DNA from: an uncultured Steroidobacter sp.
GTDB lineage: Bacteria; Pseudomonadota; Gammaproteobacteria; Steroidobacterales; Steroidobacteraceae
Length of the DNA stretch: 64,000 nucleotides
Reading direction: 5' to 3'
Assembly: GCA_946478975.1 (NCBI GenBank)
Contig: CAMLEO010000002.1
Location: 16,664 to 80,663 of the forward strand
The translations under genes and the position numbers were made by a program. The notes beneath the pieces were generated by a model. That model searched no databases. It had not been told where the DNA came from and saw nothing but the letters and a program-made list of their open reading frames with translations. Positions 44,251 to 53,120 of this stretch are shown here, piece after piece; position 1 is the stretch's first letter; each line of letters begins with the position of its first letter.

Positions 44251-47200
44251 ATGATCGAGTTTGCAAAGTTGCTTCGTCTCATCTGCGTCGGCGCCGTGGC
44301 GATTCTGGCTGCTGCCGTGTCGGCAGCGGCGGCCGAGCCCGACCGCTGGGCCGCATTGGTCGACACTGTGTTCACGCGTGTCGGCGGCAACGAGTTGCCG
44401 GCCAGCGCGGATGTTTCGGCGCTGGCCGAGGACGGCGATGGGTTCCTGTGGGTGGGCTCGCAGATCGGCCTCGCTCGCTGGGACGGATATCATTTCCGAA
44501 TCTACCGACCCTCGGCGGACGTTCCGGGCGCGCTGCCGGACACCTATGTCATGGCGCTCCACACCGACCCGCAGGGACGACTGTGGATCGGCACCAACTC
44601 CGGCGGTCTCGCCCTTCACGACCGGGATCGCAATCGCTTCATCGTCTACGGCGCCGGCAGCAACGGCTCGAGTCACGTCAGCGTCAACGCCATCGCCGAC
44701 GATGGCGCGGGCGGCTTGTGGGTGGGAACCGGCGCCGGTCTCGATCACCTCGATCCGGACACCGGCGTGGTCCGTCACCTGGATCACGAAGCGAATGACT
44801 CCGGCTATTCGCCGAACCACCGCGTGCTCGCGCTGTGCCTGGACCGCAGCGGCACACTTTGGGTTGGCACTTCGATCGGACTGGCGCGCTTGCCCAAGGG
44901 CGCGAATCATCTCAGCGCGATGTCGCTGCCGTCGAAATCGGACCAGGCATCTCGCGTGTCGGCACTGTTCGAAGACAGCGCCGGCCGGATGTGGATTGGC
45001 ACTCACGGCCACGGCGCCTCCCTGATCGATGTCGGCGCGAGTGCTGCCCGGCCGGTGCAGGAAACAAGTGATATTGCGTCATCCACGCTCGCGGGCGAAT
45101 CGGTGCGGGCCATCGAGGAGATCCGCCCGGGCATCATCTGGCTCGGGACGGACTCGCAAGGCATCGTCGCGGTGGACACAGACGGCTTTCGCACACGTCG
45201 CATCCGCCACGACGCCGCTCTGCCGAGCAGTCTTGGAGACGGCGCCGTATTCGCCATCCATCGAGACCGCTCCGGCCTGGTGTGGGTCGGCACTGACCGC
45301 AGTCTCAATCGTCACAACGCCGCGCAAACTGCCGTATCGACGATATTCGGTGCGGCCAGCCGCAATGACGGAATATCCGTTGCGGATGTTGCCGCTGTGC
45401 TGGAGATGCCGAACGGCCTCATCTGGCTGGGTTTAGGTAACAACGGCATCGATGTCATCGATCCTGCCGGCGCACGGGTTGCGGCCTTGCGTCCCAACCC
45501 GGAGCAGCCCGAGCGTGCGCTACCCAAGAAATATGTCACTGCTTTCGCGCTTGCGAATTCAGATGTTTATATCGGCACCCGACAAGGGCTGTATCGCGCG
45601 GACAGCGCGGCGCGCGGCGTCGTTCGCGTCTCGGTGCCACAACGCCTGCCCGCCGACGATGTTTCAACACTGTTGAACGACGACGGTGTGCTGTGGGTCG
45701 GTGGCATCGGCGGGTTGCGCGCTCTCAATCTCGGCGGTGACAACTCAGCAGAGCGCATTCGCTTCGCCACCACGGCAGCGTTGACCGATCAGCGCATCAC
45801 CATGGTCGCTCGGGCTGCGGACGGCGGACTTTGGGTTGCCACCGAGAACGGGCTGAATCGGCTCGATTTCCACTCGCGCACCGTCGAGCACATTGCGGCC
45901 GATCGCGCCGATCCGCAGGCGCTGCCGGTGGGCTATGTTGCTTCGCTGCTGCTCGACCGGCGCGGCCGGCTCTGGGTGGGCACGCTCGGCGGCGGCATCG
46001 GCGTATTGCAAGTCGATGAGCACAATCGTCGCCCGCGCTTCCATCGCTTGGGGCTTGCACAAGGCCTGCATAACAACAGCATCGATCAGCTCCTCGAAGA
46101 CGCGCAGGGCCGCATCTGGGCGAGCACCGACGACGGCATTGCAGTCATCGATCCAGATACGTTCGCCATCCGTGTACTGCAGAACGCGGACGGTGTCGCG
46201 ATCCAGGTTCACTGGGCTCCCGCCGGCGCACGCACGTCTGCGGGCGAACTGCTGTTCGGCGGCGCCGGCGGCGTGACGCTCATCCGGCCAGATCGGCTCA
46301 CAGAATGGAGCTATCGGCCGCCGATCGTGATCACCGGCGTACGCGTCGGCGGCAAGCCGGCAGCGGCACCGCTGACCATCCGGCCCGATGCAAACAGTCT
46401 GGCTGTCGAGTTCGCTGCGCTCGATTACTCCGCGCCGGAACGCAACCGCTACGCCTATCGTCTCGAAGGGTACGACAAGGATTGGGTCGAGACAGATGCA
46501 AATCAGCGCGTGGCCGCGTACACGAACCTTGCACCAGGCAACTACATCCTGAGATTGCGCGGCTCCAACCGCGATGGCGCCTGGACGGAAACGACGGTGC
46601 CGCTGCCGGTTCAGGTGGTGCCCGCATGGTTCCAGACGCTCGGCTTCCGCATCCTGCTGGGACTGACGGGGCTCGCATTGCTCGCCGGCTCGATGCACGT
46701 GCGGACGGCCTACTTGCGTCATCGCCAGCGCGAGCTGGAACGGCAGATTGCCGAGCGCACCGCTTCTTTGAATCAACGCACCGATGAATTGCAGGAAAGC
46801 CAGCGGCAGCTCGAGCTCATCGCCTATTTCGACACGCTGACGCGCCTTCCCAACCGGCGCCGTTTCAAGGACGAGCTCGGTCGCTTGATTTCCTCCATGC
46901 AGGGCACGCGGCGCGGCTTCGCGCTGATGATGATGGACCTGGATCGATTCAAACAAATCAACGACACGCTCGGCCACGAAGCCGGCGACCAGCTGCTGCA
47001 GGAAGCCGCGGCAAGATTCAAAACGTGTGTGCGTGAAAGTGACGTCCTGGCCCGACTGGGCGGCGACGAGTTCGTAGTGCTGTTGCCGGATGCGCAAGGC
47101 CGAGAGCGCGCCGAGCGCGTCGCGCGAGAAATGCTCGCCGTGATCGGTCGCCCGTTCGCGCTGGCGGGCCACGACTTCCGTGTCACCGCGAGCATCGGCA

Positions 47201-48150
47201 TCAGCCTGTATCCGCTCGATGGTGCCGACGAGCAGACATTGATGAAACAAGCCGACATCGCGATGTATCACGCCAAGGCGGAGGGCAAGAACAATTTCCA
47301 GTTCTATTCCGACGCGCTGAACCGCCATACCCTCGAACGCTTGACGCTGGAGTCGAGCCTGCGGCATGCGCTGGAGCGCAACGAGCTGCAGCTGCACTAT
47401 CAAGCTCAATGGGACATCGCCAGCGGCCGGATGAGCGGCGTAGAGGCACTGCTTCGCTGGCACCATCCGCAGCTCGGCAGAGTGCCGCCGCTGCGGTTCA
47501 TTCCAATCGCCGAAGAAACGGGCTTGATGCTGCCGATCGGCAAGTGGGTGTTGAGAACGGCCTGCCGTCAGAACGTCGAGTGGCAGCAGCAGGGACTGCC
47601 GCGCTTGAATGTTGCGATCAACCTGACGGAGCGGCAGTTTGCCGACGACCGCCTGCTGGAAGACATTGCCTCGATCCTCGCCGAGACCGGCATGGACGCC
47701 AGCCTGCTGGAGCTCGAAGTGGCGGAGAGCCTGCTGATCCGCGATGTGGAGAGAACCCGGCGCATCCTGACAGCGCTGAAGTCCATGGGCATCCGGCTCG
47801 CGATCGACGATTTCGGGGCCGGCTACGCGTCGCTCACCACGTTACAACAATTCCCGCTCGACGCGATCAAGATCGACCGATCTTTCATTCGCGACATGAC
47901 CGACGTCGCGGCATGCAGCGAGCTTACCGACGCCGTCGTAGCGATGGGCCGCAGCCTCAGTCTCACAGTCGTTGCCCAAGGCGTGGAAACGCGCGACCAG
48001 GCGGAATTCCTGCGCCAGCATGCCTGCGACGAGTTGCAGGGATTCTATTTCAATCGCCCGCTGCCGGCCGATCAGTTCGGCCAGCTGCTGCACGCACAGG
48101 CTGCCGGCACAACATATGTTGGAGAACGCTCGCGGCTTCGCTCTTGCTGA
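44251..48150 (+). CDS. Periplasmic-propeller GGDEF/EAL cyclic-di-GMP signalling protein
   Basis: A 1299-residue inner-membrane protein. Signal peptide ~1-29; ~14 regulator-propeller repeats (DGDGFLWVGSQIGLARWDG, DPQGRLWIGTNSGG and others) to ~690; a Y_Y_Y domain (EGYDKDWVETDANQRVAAY); one membrane helix ~795-812; a short coiled coil; GGDEF at 937-941 intact; EAL at 1065-1067 with DDFGAG and KIDRSFI. The later AEGVE motif reads AQGVE, with Gln1243 in place of the conserved Glu. The propeller probably senses a periplasmic glycan and controls c-di-GMP synthesis. Propeller sensors of this kind are common in polysaccharide utilisation. ATG at 44251 gives the cleanest signal peptide; a GTG start at 44155 is less likely. 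Confidence 0.9.
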   Translation: MIEFAKLLRLICVGAVAILAAAVSAAAAEPDRWAALVDTVFTRVGGNELPASADVSALAEDGDGFLWVGSQIGLARWDGYHFRIYRPSADVPGALPDTYVMALHTDPQGRLWIGTNSGGLALHDRDRNRFIVYGAGSNGSSHVSVNAIADDGAGGLWVGTGAGLDHLDPDTGVVRHLDHEANDSGYSPNHRVLALCLDRSGTLWVGTSIGLARLPKGANHLSAMSLPSKSDQASRVSALFEDSAGRMWIGTHGHGASLIDVGASAARPVQETSDIASSTLAGESVRAIEEIRPGIIWLGTDSQGIVAVDTDGFRTRRIRHDAALPSSLGDGAVFAIHRDRSGLVWVGTDRSLNRHNAAQTAVSTIFGAASRNDGISVADVAAVLEMPNGLIWLGLGNNGIDVIDPAGARVAALRPNPEQPERALPKKYVTAFALANSDVYIGTRQGLYRADSAARGVVRVSVPQRLPADDVSTLLNDDGVLWVGGIGGLRALNLGGDNSAERIRFATTAALTDQRITMVARAADGGLWVATENGLNRLDFHSRTVEHIAADRADPQALPVGYVASLLLDRRGRLWVGTLGGGIGVLQVDEHNRRPRFHRLGLAQGLHNNSIDQLLEDAQGRIWASTDDGIAVIDPDTFAIRVLQNADGVAIQVHWAPAGARTSAGELLFGGAGGVTLIRPDRLTEWSYRPPIVITGVRVGGKPAAAPLTIRPDANSLAVEFAALDYSAPERNRYAYRLEGYDKDWVETDANQRVAAYTNLAPGNYILRLRGSNRDGAWTETTVPLPVQVVPAWFQTLGFRILLGLTGLALLAGSMHVRTAYLRHRQRELERQIAERTASLNQRTDELQESQRQLELIAYFDTLTRLPNRRRFKDELGRLISSMQGTRRGFALMMMDLDRFKQINDTLGHEAGDQLLQEAAARFKTCVRESDVLARLGGDEFVVLLPDAQGRERAERVAREMLAVIGRPFALAGHDFRVTASIGISLYPLDGADEQTLMKQADIAMYHAKAEGKNNFQFYSDALNRHTLERLTLESSLRHALERNELQLHYQAQWDIASGRMSGVEALLRWHHPQLGRVPPLRFIPIAEETGLMLPIGKWVLRTACRQNVEWQQQGLPRLNVAINLTERQFADDRLLEDIASILAETGMDASLLELEVAESLLIRDVERTRRILTALKSMGIRLAIDDFGAGYASLTTLQQFPLDAIKIDRSFIRDMTDVAACSELTDAVVAMGRSLSLTVVAQGVETRDQAEFLRQHACDELQGFYFNRPLPADQFGQLLHAQAAGTTYVGERSRLRSC

Positions 48151-48224
48151 CCGCTGCTTTCTAGTAGCATCCGCGGCCGAGTCAACGGACTCTCTTTCTC
48201 CTGACATAACAAGGATTACCCCGG

Positions 48225-49919
48225 ATGGTTCGTTTCGCGCGCATGCTCAGCGGAGTGCTGTGGGGCGTCTTCACGATCGGCGCCATCGCCAACCTGATCG
48301 CAATCGCCCAGGGCACTCGCATCGGTGCGACCGGAATGGGAATCGCCAGCCTGGCCGCGTACTACTCGTATCGCGGTCTTGGAGACGACGGTGACCAGCG
48401 CTCCATTCGGATAGCCTGGTTCGCGAGCGCCGGATTTGCAGTATTGACCGGGCTGGCGGCGCTGTTCGTGCTGAAGCTCGCCGCCAATGGCCAGGCATCG
48501 ATGCTCAGAGGAATGGTGTTCGCGGCGGTGGCAGCGTGTTTCGTTGTCATCGCAATCGGTGTGCACCTGTGGCGCGAGCAGCTCGAAGCGGCCGTGCAGA
48601 AACTCGAGAGCGACCGGCGTTTGCTTGCGCTCGCCAAACAAGTGAGGTTTGCGACCGGCGAAACGTTGTTGGATCGGCTGCGCGGTGTACCGCCGCCCTC
48701 GCCACCCGAGCCCACAGAGCCTGCCGAGACACGACCTGCGTTGTATGTATCGCGCACTGGCTTGCCGGTGCCTTTGAATCATCCTGCACGCTCCTACTTC
48801 GGCGGCTTGCCGAAGCTGCCGCCGACGCTCGCCTGGCCCGAACGATCCAGCGGCGATGAAAACGTCGCGTACCTGTTCGTCGCGCAGATCGATCTCGAGG
48901 AACTCGCCGGTGTGTTGCAGTCCGGACTTCCAGAGCGCGGCACGCTGTATTTCTTCTTCGACGGCAACACCGAGTATGCCGACGTCAATAGCGCGCGCGT
49001 CCTTTACTACGACCAGCGAGCCGATGAGCTGCCTCTGCAATCGCCGCCCGAGACCCTGCAACCGTATGGTTTCGGTGCACAGACGTGGCCATGGCTCAAT
49101 GAGTCGGATCCCGCAGCTCGCGTGGCATTCAAGTTTCCACTCTCGTTCACGCCGTTTACGTCGGTGTGCGATTACGAAGGGATTGGCAGCGACCAGGCAC
49201 ACGAGCGGATGGATGCGGAGTTGCGCACGAAGGCGCCGGTCTACGACGAATCGATTACGTCGCTCAATGATGCGCTCCGCGAGGACGGGCCCGCGTGGCC
49301 ATTCAACTATGCGTCCATCACGCACATATCGAGAGCATTGATACACACCGTCGACGACCGGTATGGCTACAGGTTGAAAGACAAGCCCGCAGAAATCGTT
49401 GCGAAGATCGAGTCGTTCCGTCAGCAGGCTGCCGTGTGGCTCGAACGCGTTGCCGACAAAGATCCGCTGTCGGCGTGCGATCCCGCTACTCGCGAGAGCT
49501 TTCGCGAGCACTGGAGCACGATGCGCAGCGATCTAACAACGATCGGCCGCGAGTCCCGAATCTACTCCGGCGATCCTCGCTGGCTGCTTCGCGACGCGCT
49601 GATCCTGTCGTGCTGTCTCGCTGCGAGCGATGAGGATGAGACGAAACGGCGCGTCATCCCGAATGAATATCGAGCCGCTCTCGAAAACGATCCGTTGTGG
49701 CATTCCGATCCGCACCGACATCAGATGCTCGGGTTTGGGTTGTCCGTGCAGTCCGGGCCGCGCGATCACGCGAACGATGAGTTGCTGCTGCAGATCAGCG
49801 GCGATGCGCTCCTGAGCTGGTTTCCAACCTATGGTTGCGTGCTGCAGTTCTGGATCGAGCGCGAAGCGCTCGCCGCCGGCAACTTCGCCGGTGTGCAGGC
49901 GACCATGGACTGCGACTGA
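48225..49919 (+). CDS. Membrane protein with YwqG/DUF1963-like domain
   Basis: A 564-residue protein. The first ~125 residues hold three to four hydrophobic helices, followed by a charged linker with a Pro-rich stretch (PPPSPPEPTEP). The soluble part has SYFGGLPKLPPTLAWPE and YLFVAQIDLEEL, then GTLYFFFDGN, the characteristic YwqG/DUF1963 opening, and ends DELLLQISGD. YwqG proteins are small soluble proteins of unknown role; fusion to membrane helices is not standard. AAGGA sits 9-10 bases before the ATG. It follows the GGDEF/EAL gene by 74 bases and precedes a small ORF. Confidence 0.82.
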   Translation: MVRFARMLSGVLWGVFTIGAIANLIAIAQGTRIGATGMGIASLAAYYSYRGLGDDGDQRSIRIAWFASAGFAVLTGLAALFVLKLAANGQASMLRGMVFAAVAACFVVIAIGVHLWREQLEAAVQKLESDRRLLALAKQVRFATGETLLDRLRGVPPPSPPEPTEPAETRPALYVSRTGLPVPLNHPARSYFGGLPKLPPTLAWPERSSGDENVAYLFVAQIDLEELAGVLQSGLPERGTLYFFFDGNTEYADVNSARVLYYDQRADELPLQSPPETLQPYGFGAQTWPWLNESDPAARVAFKFPLSFTPFTSVCDYEGIGSDQAHERMDAELRTKAPVYDESITSLNDALREDGPAWPFNYASITHISRALIHTVDDRYGYRLKDKPAEIVAKIESFRQQAAVWLERVADKDPLSACDPATRESFREHWSTMRSDLTTIGRESRIYSGDPRWLLRDALILSCCLAASDEDETKRRVIPNEYRAALENDPLWHSDPHRHQMLGFGLSVQSGPRDHANDELLLQISGDALLSWFPTYGCVLQFWIEREALAAGNFAGVQATMDCD

Positions 49920-49997
49920 GGCGGGAACCGCCCTGGCGCTGGGGAGTTGCAGCTTTAGACCTGCAGAACCGCAGTCGCGAACCCATGGGTGATCGTC

Positions 49998-50270
49998 ATG
50001 GATCTCATCAGCGTGCTCCGCGGAATTCATGAGAGCGAGATCGATGTCACATTGAAATCCCGTGGGGATCTCGGCTGGCAACTGCAGCTGGAAATTGAGG
50101 ATGGGGAAACTGCTCGCGGCATCGTGACCTCGATCGACCAGGCCGCGACATGGCTCCACGAGCAGGTGCTCGCTCATTATCCCAACTCGGTCTATGCCCA
50201 GACGGTCCGCGGCGGGATCAAACAAGCCGTTTCCGAAGACTTGGGCGTGCGGCAGCTCGATGGCACTTGA
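49998..50270 (+). CDS. Small hypothetical protein
   Basis: A 90-residue soluble protein, MDLISVLRGIHESEIDVTLK onward, with a central GWQLQLEIEDGE and an amphipathic C-terminus (YAQTVRGGIKQAVSEDLG). I do not recognise the family. Start ATG at 49998 has GGGTGA before it; an in-frame GTG at 49989 is also possible. The 78-base gap from the YwqG-like gene suggests co-transcription. Confidence 0.6.
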   Translation: MDLISVLRGIHESEIDVTLKSRGDLGWQLQLEIEDGETARGIVTSIDQAATWLHEQVLAHYPNSVYAQTVRGGIKQAVSEDLGVRQLDGT

Positions 50271-50287
50271 GAGCGCACTTCCACAAT

Positions 50288-50434
50288 AATACCAATCAAA
50301 TACCATTCAGTTAGAACCGGCGCTACTGCGCCGCCGTTCAGGCTCGACATTCAGCTTGGACGTGCTAATAGCACGCATAAAAAGCCCGTTTACAATGGCC
50401 TCTACTGGTACTACATTGGACCTGTATTGGTATT
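50288..50434. promoter_or_regulatory. Two clusters of 11-bp-phased TTGGTATT repeats upstream of the chitinase
   Basis: On the minus strand AATACCAAT (50288) and AATACCATT (50299) start 11 bp apart. On the plus strand ACTGGTACT (50404), ATTGGACCT (50415) and ATTGGTATT (50426) are also exactly 11 bp apart. All are forms of (A/C)TTGGTATT placed on one face of the helix. A separate 15-bp palindrome CGTGCTAATAGCACG (50361-50375) lies between the clusters. The pattern resembles GntR-type NagQ boxes of chitin/GlcNAc regulons in Xanthomonadales (from memory), and the next gene is a chitinase. Confidence 0.65.
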
Positions 50435-50469
50435 TGTTGGGACGGAAACGCTGCTTAGGGAGATTGAGC

Positions 50470-52311
50470 ATGAGCGCACGACCGCGGCTGGCCTGGCTGG
50501 CCACCCTGTTCTTATTGTTTGTTTCGGCGACTTCTTCGGCGCAGGCAGTGAACTGCACCGGAGTCGCGCAATGGAATGCTTCGACGATCTACAACCCCGG
50601 CGATCGCATGGTGTATCAGAGCAGCCTGTACGAAGCTCTGATCCAGATCTGGAATGCGCCGCCGACTCACTGCCCGGAATGCAATTGGTATCGACTGCTG
50701 GGCACCTGCGGCGGCGGAGCCAACATCGCGCCGACTGCACAGATCACGAGCCCGGCCAACGGCGCGACGCTCTCGGCGCCAGCAAACATTTCCATCCTGG
50801 TGACTGCCGGCGATAGCGACGGCACCGTTGCCAAGGTCGACTTCTTTCAGGGCGCGACTCTGTTGGGAAGCGACACCACGCCTCCGTACAGTTTCAACTG
50901 GACGAACGTGCCCGCCGGCACTTACTCGCTGACCGCAGTAGCCACTGACAATCTCGGTGCAACCGGCGGTTCGTCGGCTGTGAGTATTACGGTCCGCTCC
51001 AACGGCCAGCTGCCGACTGTCGCCGTCACCACGCCGACGAATGGTGCCAGCTTCACCTGCGGCGCTTCAGTACAAGTCGCAGCCAGTGCCTCGGACGCCG
51101 ACGGATTTGTTTCTCGCGTCGAGTTCCTCGACAACGGCGCGACGATCGGCTCGGATACAACGGCGCCCTACTCCGCGACCTGGGTGGCAAGTCCAGCGGG
51201 CTCGCATGCGCTGACTGCAAGAGCGATCGACGACACCGGCGGCAGTGCAACTTCACCTGCGGTGAACGTCACCGTCGGTTCGTGCGGAACCAATTCCAGC
51301 CTGCCGGCGCGCGTATTGGTTGGCTACTGGCACAACTTCGATAACGGCTCGGGCTTCATCAAGCTGCGCGATGTTTCTCCGGATTGGGATGTCGTCAACC
51401 TGGCGTTCGGCGAGCCGCTGGCCGGATCGACAGCAAACATCGGCTTCACACCCGATGTGCAAACGTCGGTCGCAGAGATTCAGTCCGACGTCCAGATCCT
51501 GCACAGCCGCGGCAAGAAGGTGCTGCTGTCGGTCGGCGGCGCGAACGGCCACGTCGAGCTGCGCAACGCGACCGAGAAGCAGCAGTTCGTGGATTCGGTC
51601 ACTGCGATCATTCGTCAGTACGGGCTCGACGGGCTGGACGTGGACTTCGAAGGCCAGTCGGTGCACGTCAATCCCGGCGATGCAGATATCACCAATCCGA
51701 CCACGCCGGTGATCGTGAACCTGGTCGCAGCGCTGCGGCAGATCCGCCAGAACATCGGAGCGAACTTCGTCCTGACCATGGCGCCCGAAACATTCTTCGT
51801 GCAGGTCGGCTACCAGTTCTATGGCGGGACCAGCAACGGCGACTCGCGCACCGGTGCGTATCTGCCGGTGATTTACGGCGTACGCGACATCCTGACGCTG
51901 CTACACGTGCAGCACTACAACACCGGTTCGGTGACGGCGCTCGACAACCAGTTCTATAACTCCGGCAACGCCGACTTCCACGTCGCCATGGCCGAGATGT
52001 TGTTGACCGGCTTCCCGGTGGCGAACACCGGGCACACGTTCCCAGGGCTGCGGCCGGATCAGGTTGCGATCGGTCTGCCGGCGAACATCAATGCGGCCGG
52101 CAGCGGCTTCACGCCGCCGGCGGAAGTTCAGAAGGCGCTGAACTATCTGATCCGCGGTCAATCCTTCGGCGGTCGCTACGTGATGCGCAATCCCGCAGGC
52201 TATCGATCGTTCCGAGGACTCATGGCCTGGTCCATCAACTGGGACCGCTTCGCGAACTTCGACTTCTCTCGCAACCATCGGGCGTATTTGAATTCACTGC
52301 CGGCGCCGTGA
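50470..52311 (+). CDS. Secreted GH18 chitinase with chitin-binding and Ig-like domains
   Basis: A 613-residue exported enzyme. Signal peptide ~1-26; a CBM5/12-like chitin-binding domain with Cys and Trp at CTGVAQWNASTIYNPGDRMVY...CNWYRLLGTC (~28-80); two Ig-like repeats (~88-275: ITSPANGATL and TPTNGASF starts); then the GH18 barrel from VLVGYWHNFDNGSG. The catalytic DxxDxDxE is seen as D387-GL-D390-V-D392-F-E394; Glu394 is the proton donor. SVGGANG marks the other conserved strand. It cleaves chitin outside the cell. ATG at 50470 has TAGGGAG upstream; longer in-frame starts would lie in the regulatory repeats. Confidence 0.95.
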   Translation: MSARPRLAWLATLFLLFVSATSSAQAVNCTGVAQWNASTIYNPGDRMVYQSSLYEALIQIWNAPPTHCPECNWYRLLGTCGGGANIAPTAQITSPANGATLSAPANISILVTAGDSDGTVAKVDFFQGATLLGSDTTPPYSFNWTNVPAGTYSLTAVATDNLGATGGSSAVSITVRSNGQLPTVAVTTPTNGASFTCGASVQVAASASDADGFVSRVEFLDNGATIGSDTTAPYSATWVASPAGSHALTARAIDDTGGSATSPAVNVTVGSCGTNSSLPARVLVGYWHNFDNGSGFIKLRDVSPDWDVVNLAFGEPLAGSTANIGFTPDVQTSVAEIQSDVQILHSRGKKVLLSVGGANGHVELRNATEKQQFVDSVTAIIRQYGLDGLDVDFEGQSVHVNPGDADITNPTTPVIVNLVAALRQIRQNIGANFVLTMAPETFFVQVGYQFYGGTSNGDSRTGAYLPVIYGVRDILTLLHVQHYNTGSVTALDNQFYNSGNADFHVAMAEMLLTGFPVANTGHTFPGLRPDQVAIGLPANINAAGSGFTPPAEVQKALNYLIRGQSFGGRYVMRNPAGYRSFRGLMAWSINWDRFANFDFSRNHRAYLNSLPAP

Positions 52312-52343
52312 TGAGCGCGTCGAGATCGTATTGAGTCTTAGCG

Positions 52344-52371
52344 ACACAGCCAGGCACTTGCCTGGCTGTGT
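52344..52371 (+). terminator. Strong terminator after the chitinase gene
   Basis: ACACAGCCAGGCA and TGCCTGGCTGTGT form a 13-bp perfect inverted repeat with CT between them (effective loop ACTT), 33 bases after the chitinase stop and followed by TTCT. It also lies just past the convergent bactofilin gene and may work both ways. Confidence 0.75.
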
Positions 52372-52404
52372 TCTAGTGGACACCTGTACGAGATACGGAC
52401 GACG

Positions 52405-52908
52405 TCAGCCAACCGCCGCTCGCCCCGCCTTGGCCGCGGGCGGCACCAGGACGACTTTTTGTGACGGGGCGTTGTCGACCTGGCTGACGACCGCGTCGCC
52501 GCTCATATCGATGCGGCCGTTGAAGACGGCGCCATCGCTCAGGATCACGCGGGGTGCAAAGATGTTTCCGTTGACCCGCCCGGCCTTCTGCACGATGACC
52601 GACTCCATGCCGTGCAAGTCGCCTTGGACAGTGCCGTCGACCACCACCACGCGTGCGTAAACAGTGCCGACCACCGCGCCGCCGGCGGCGATGACGATTC
52701 GCTGCGCCTGGCGAATCGAACCTTCCACCCTGCCCTGCAGAATGAAATCTTCCTGCGCACTGATATCGCCCTTGAACCGCAGCGTCGGCCCCAGCACCGC
52801 CATGCCCAACTCTGCCGGCGACTCCGGAACGAAATTGGCCGGCAAGGAAGGCAGACGAACCGTATCGTCGCTCGTGTCGTAACGTTCGTCAGCGACCAGG
52901 CTGCGCAT
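52405..52908 (-). CDS. Bactofilin-family protein
   Basis: A 167-residue protein. After a ~35-residue flexible tail, the beta-helical core is seen as GPTLRFKGDISAQEDFILQG, VEGSIRQAQRIVIAAGGAV, VVVDGTVQGDLHG and VNGNIFAPRVILSDG, ending in a second flexible tail. This turn-after-turn pattern with GxVxG steps is the bactofilin (DUF583) core, which polymerises into filaments on the inner membrane and organises cell-wall or surface machines. GGAG lies 8 bases before the ATG. Single gene, convergent with the chitinase. Confidence 0.92.
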   Translation of the reverse strand: MRSLVADERYDTSDDTVRLPSLPANFVPESPAELGMAVLGPTLRFKGDISAQEDFILQGRVEGSIRQAQRIVIAAGGAVVGTVYARVVVVDGTVQGDLHGMESVIVQKAGRVNGNIFAPRVILSDGAVFNGRIDMSGDAVVSQVDNAPSQKVVLVPPAAKAGRAAVG

Positions 52909-53120
52909 TGCGTGACTCCAGATGTTTTTGTCCCGACAAAGAGGTGGTGTCGCCCGCCTTGACAGCTCCCGCGCCCGTCTGCAGCGCTCACCTCGACTTC
53001 AGTCACTCACTTCGCAGCACATGCTCAAACCGTTGCGCTCGCAAGGCGAAGCTTTCGGCCCGAGGCTCCGCAGACGGCCAGCGCATTGTCGGTGTCACAT
53101 CCGGTCTATAAACTTCGGCC

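Noticed and set aside
52909..53120. A missed small gene between bactofilin and glycosyltransferase
   Set aside because: Open frames here are short, lack ribosome sites and show no conserved pattern; the gap looks like plain intergenic DNA.
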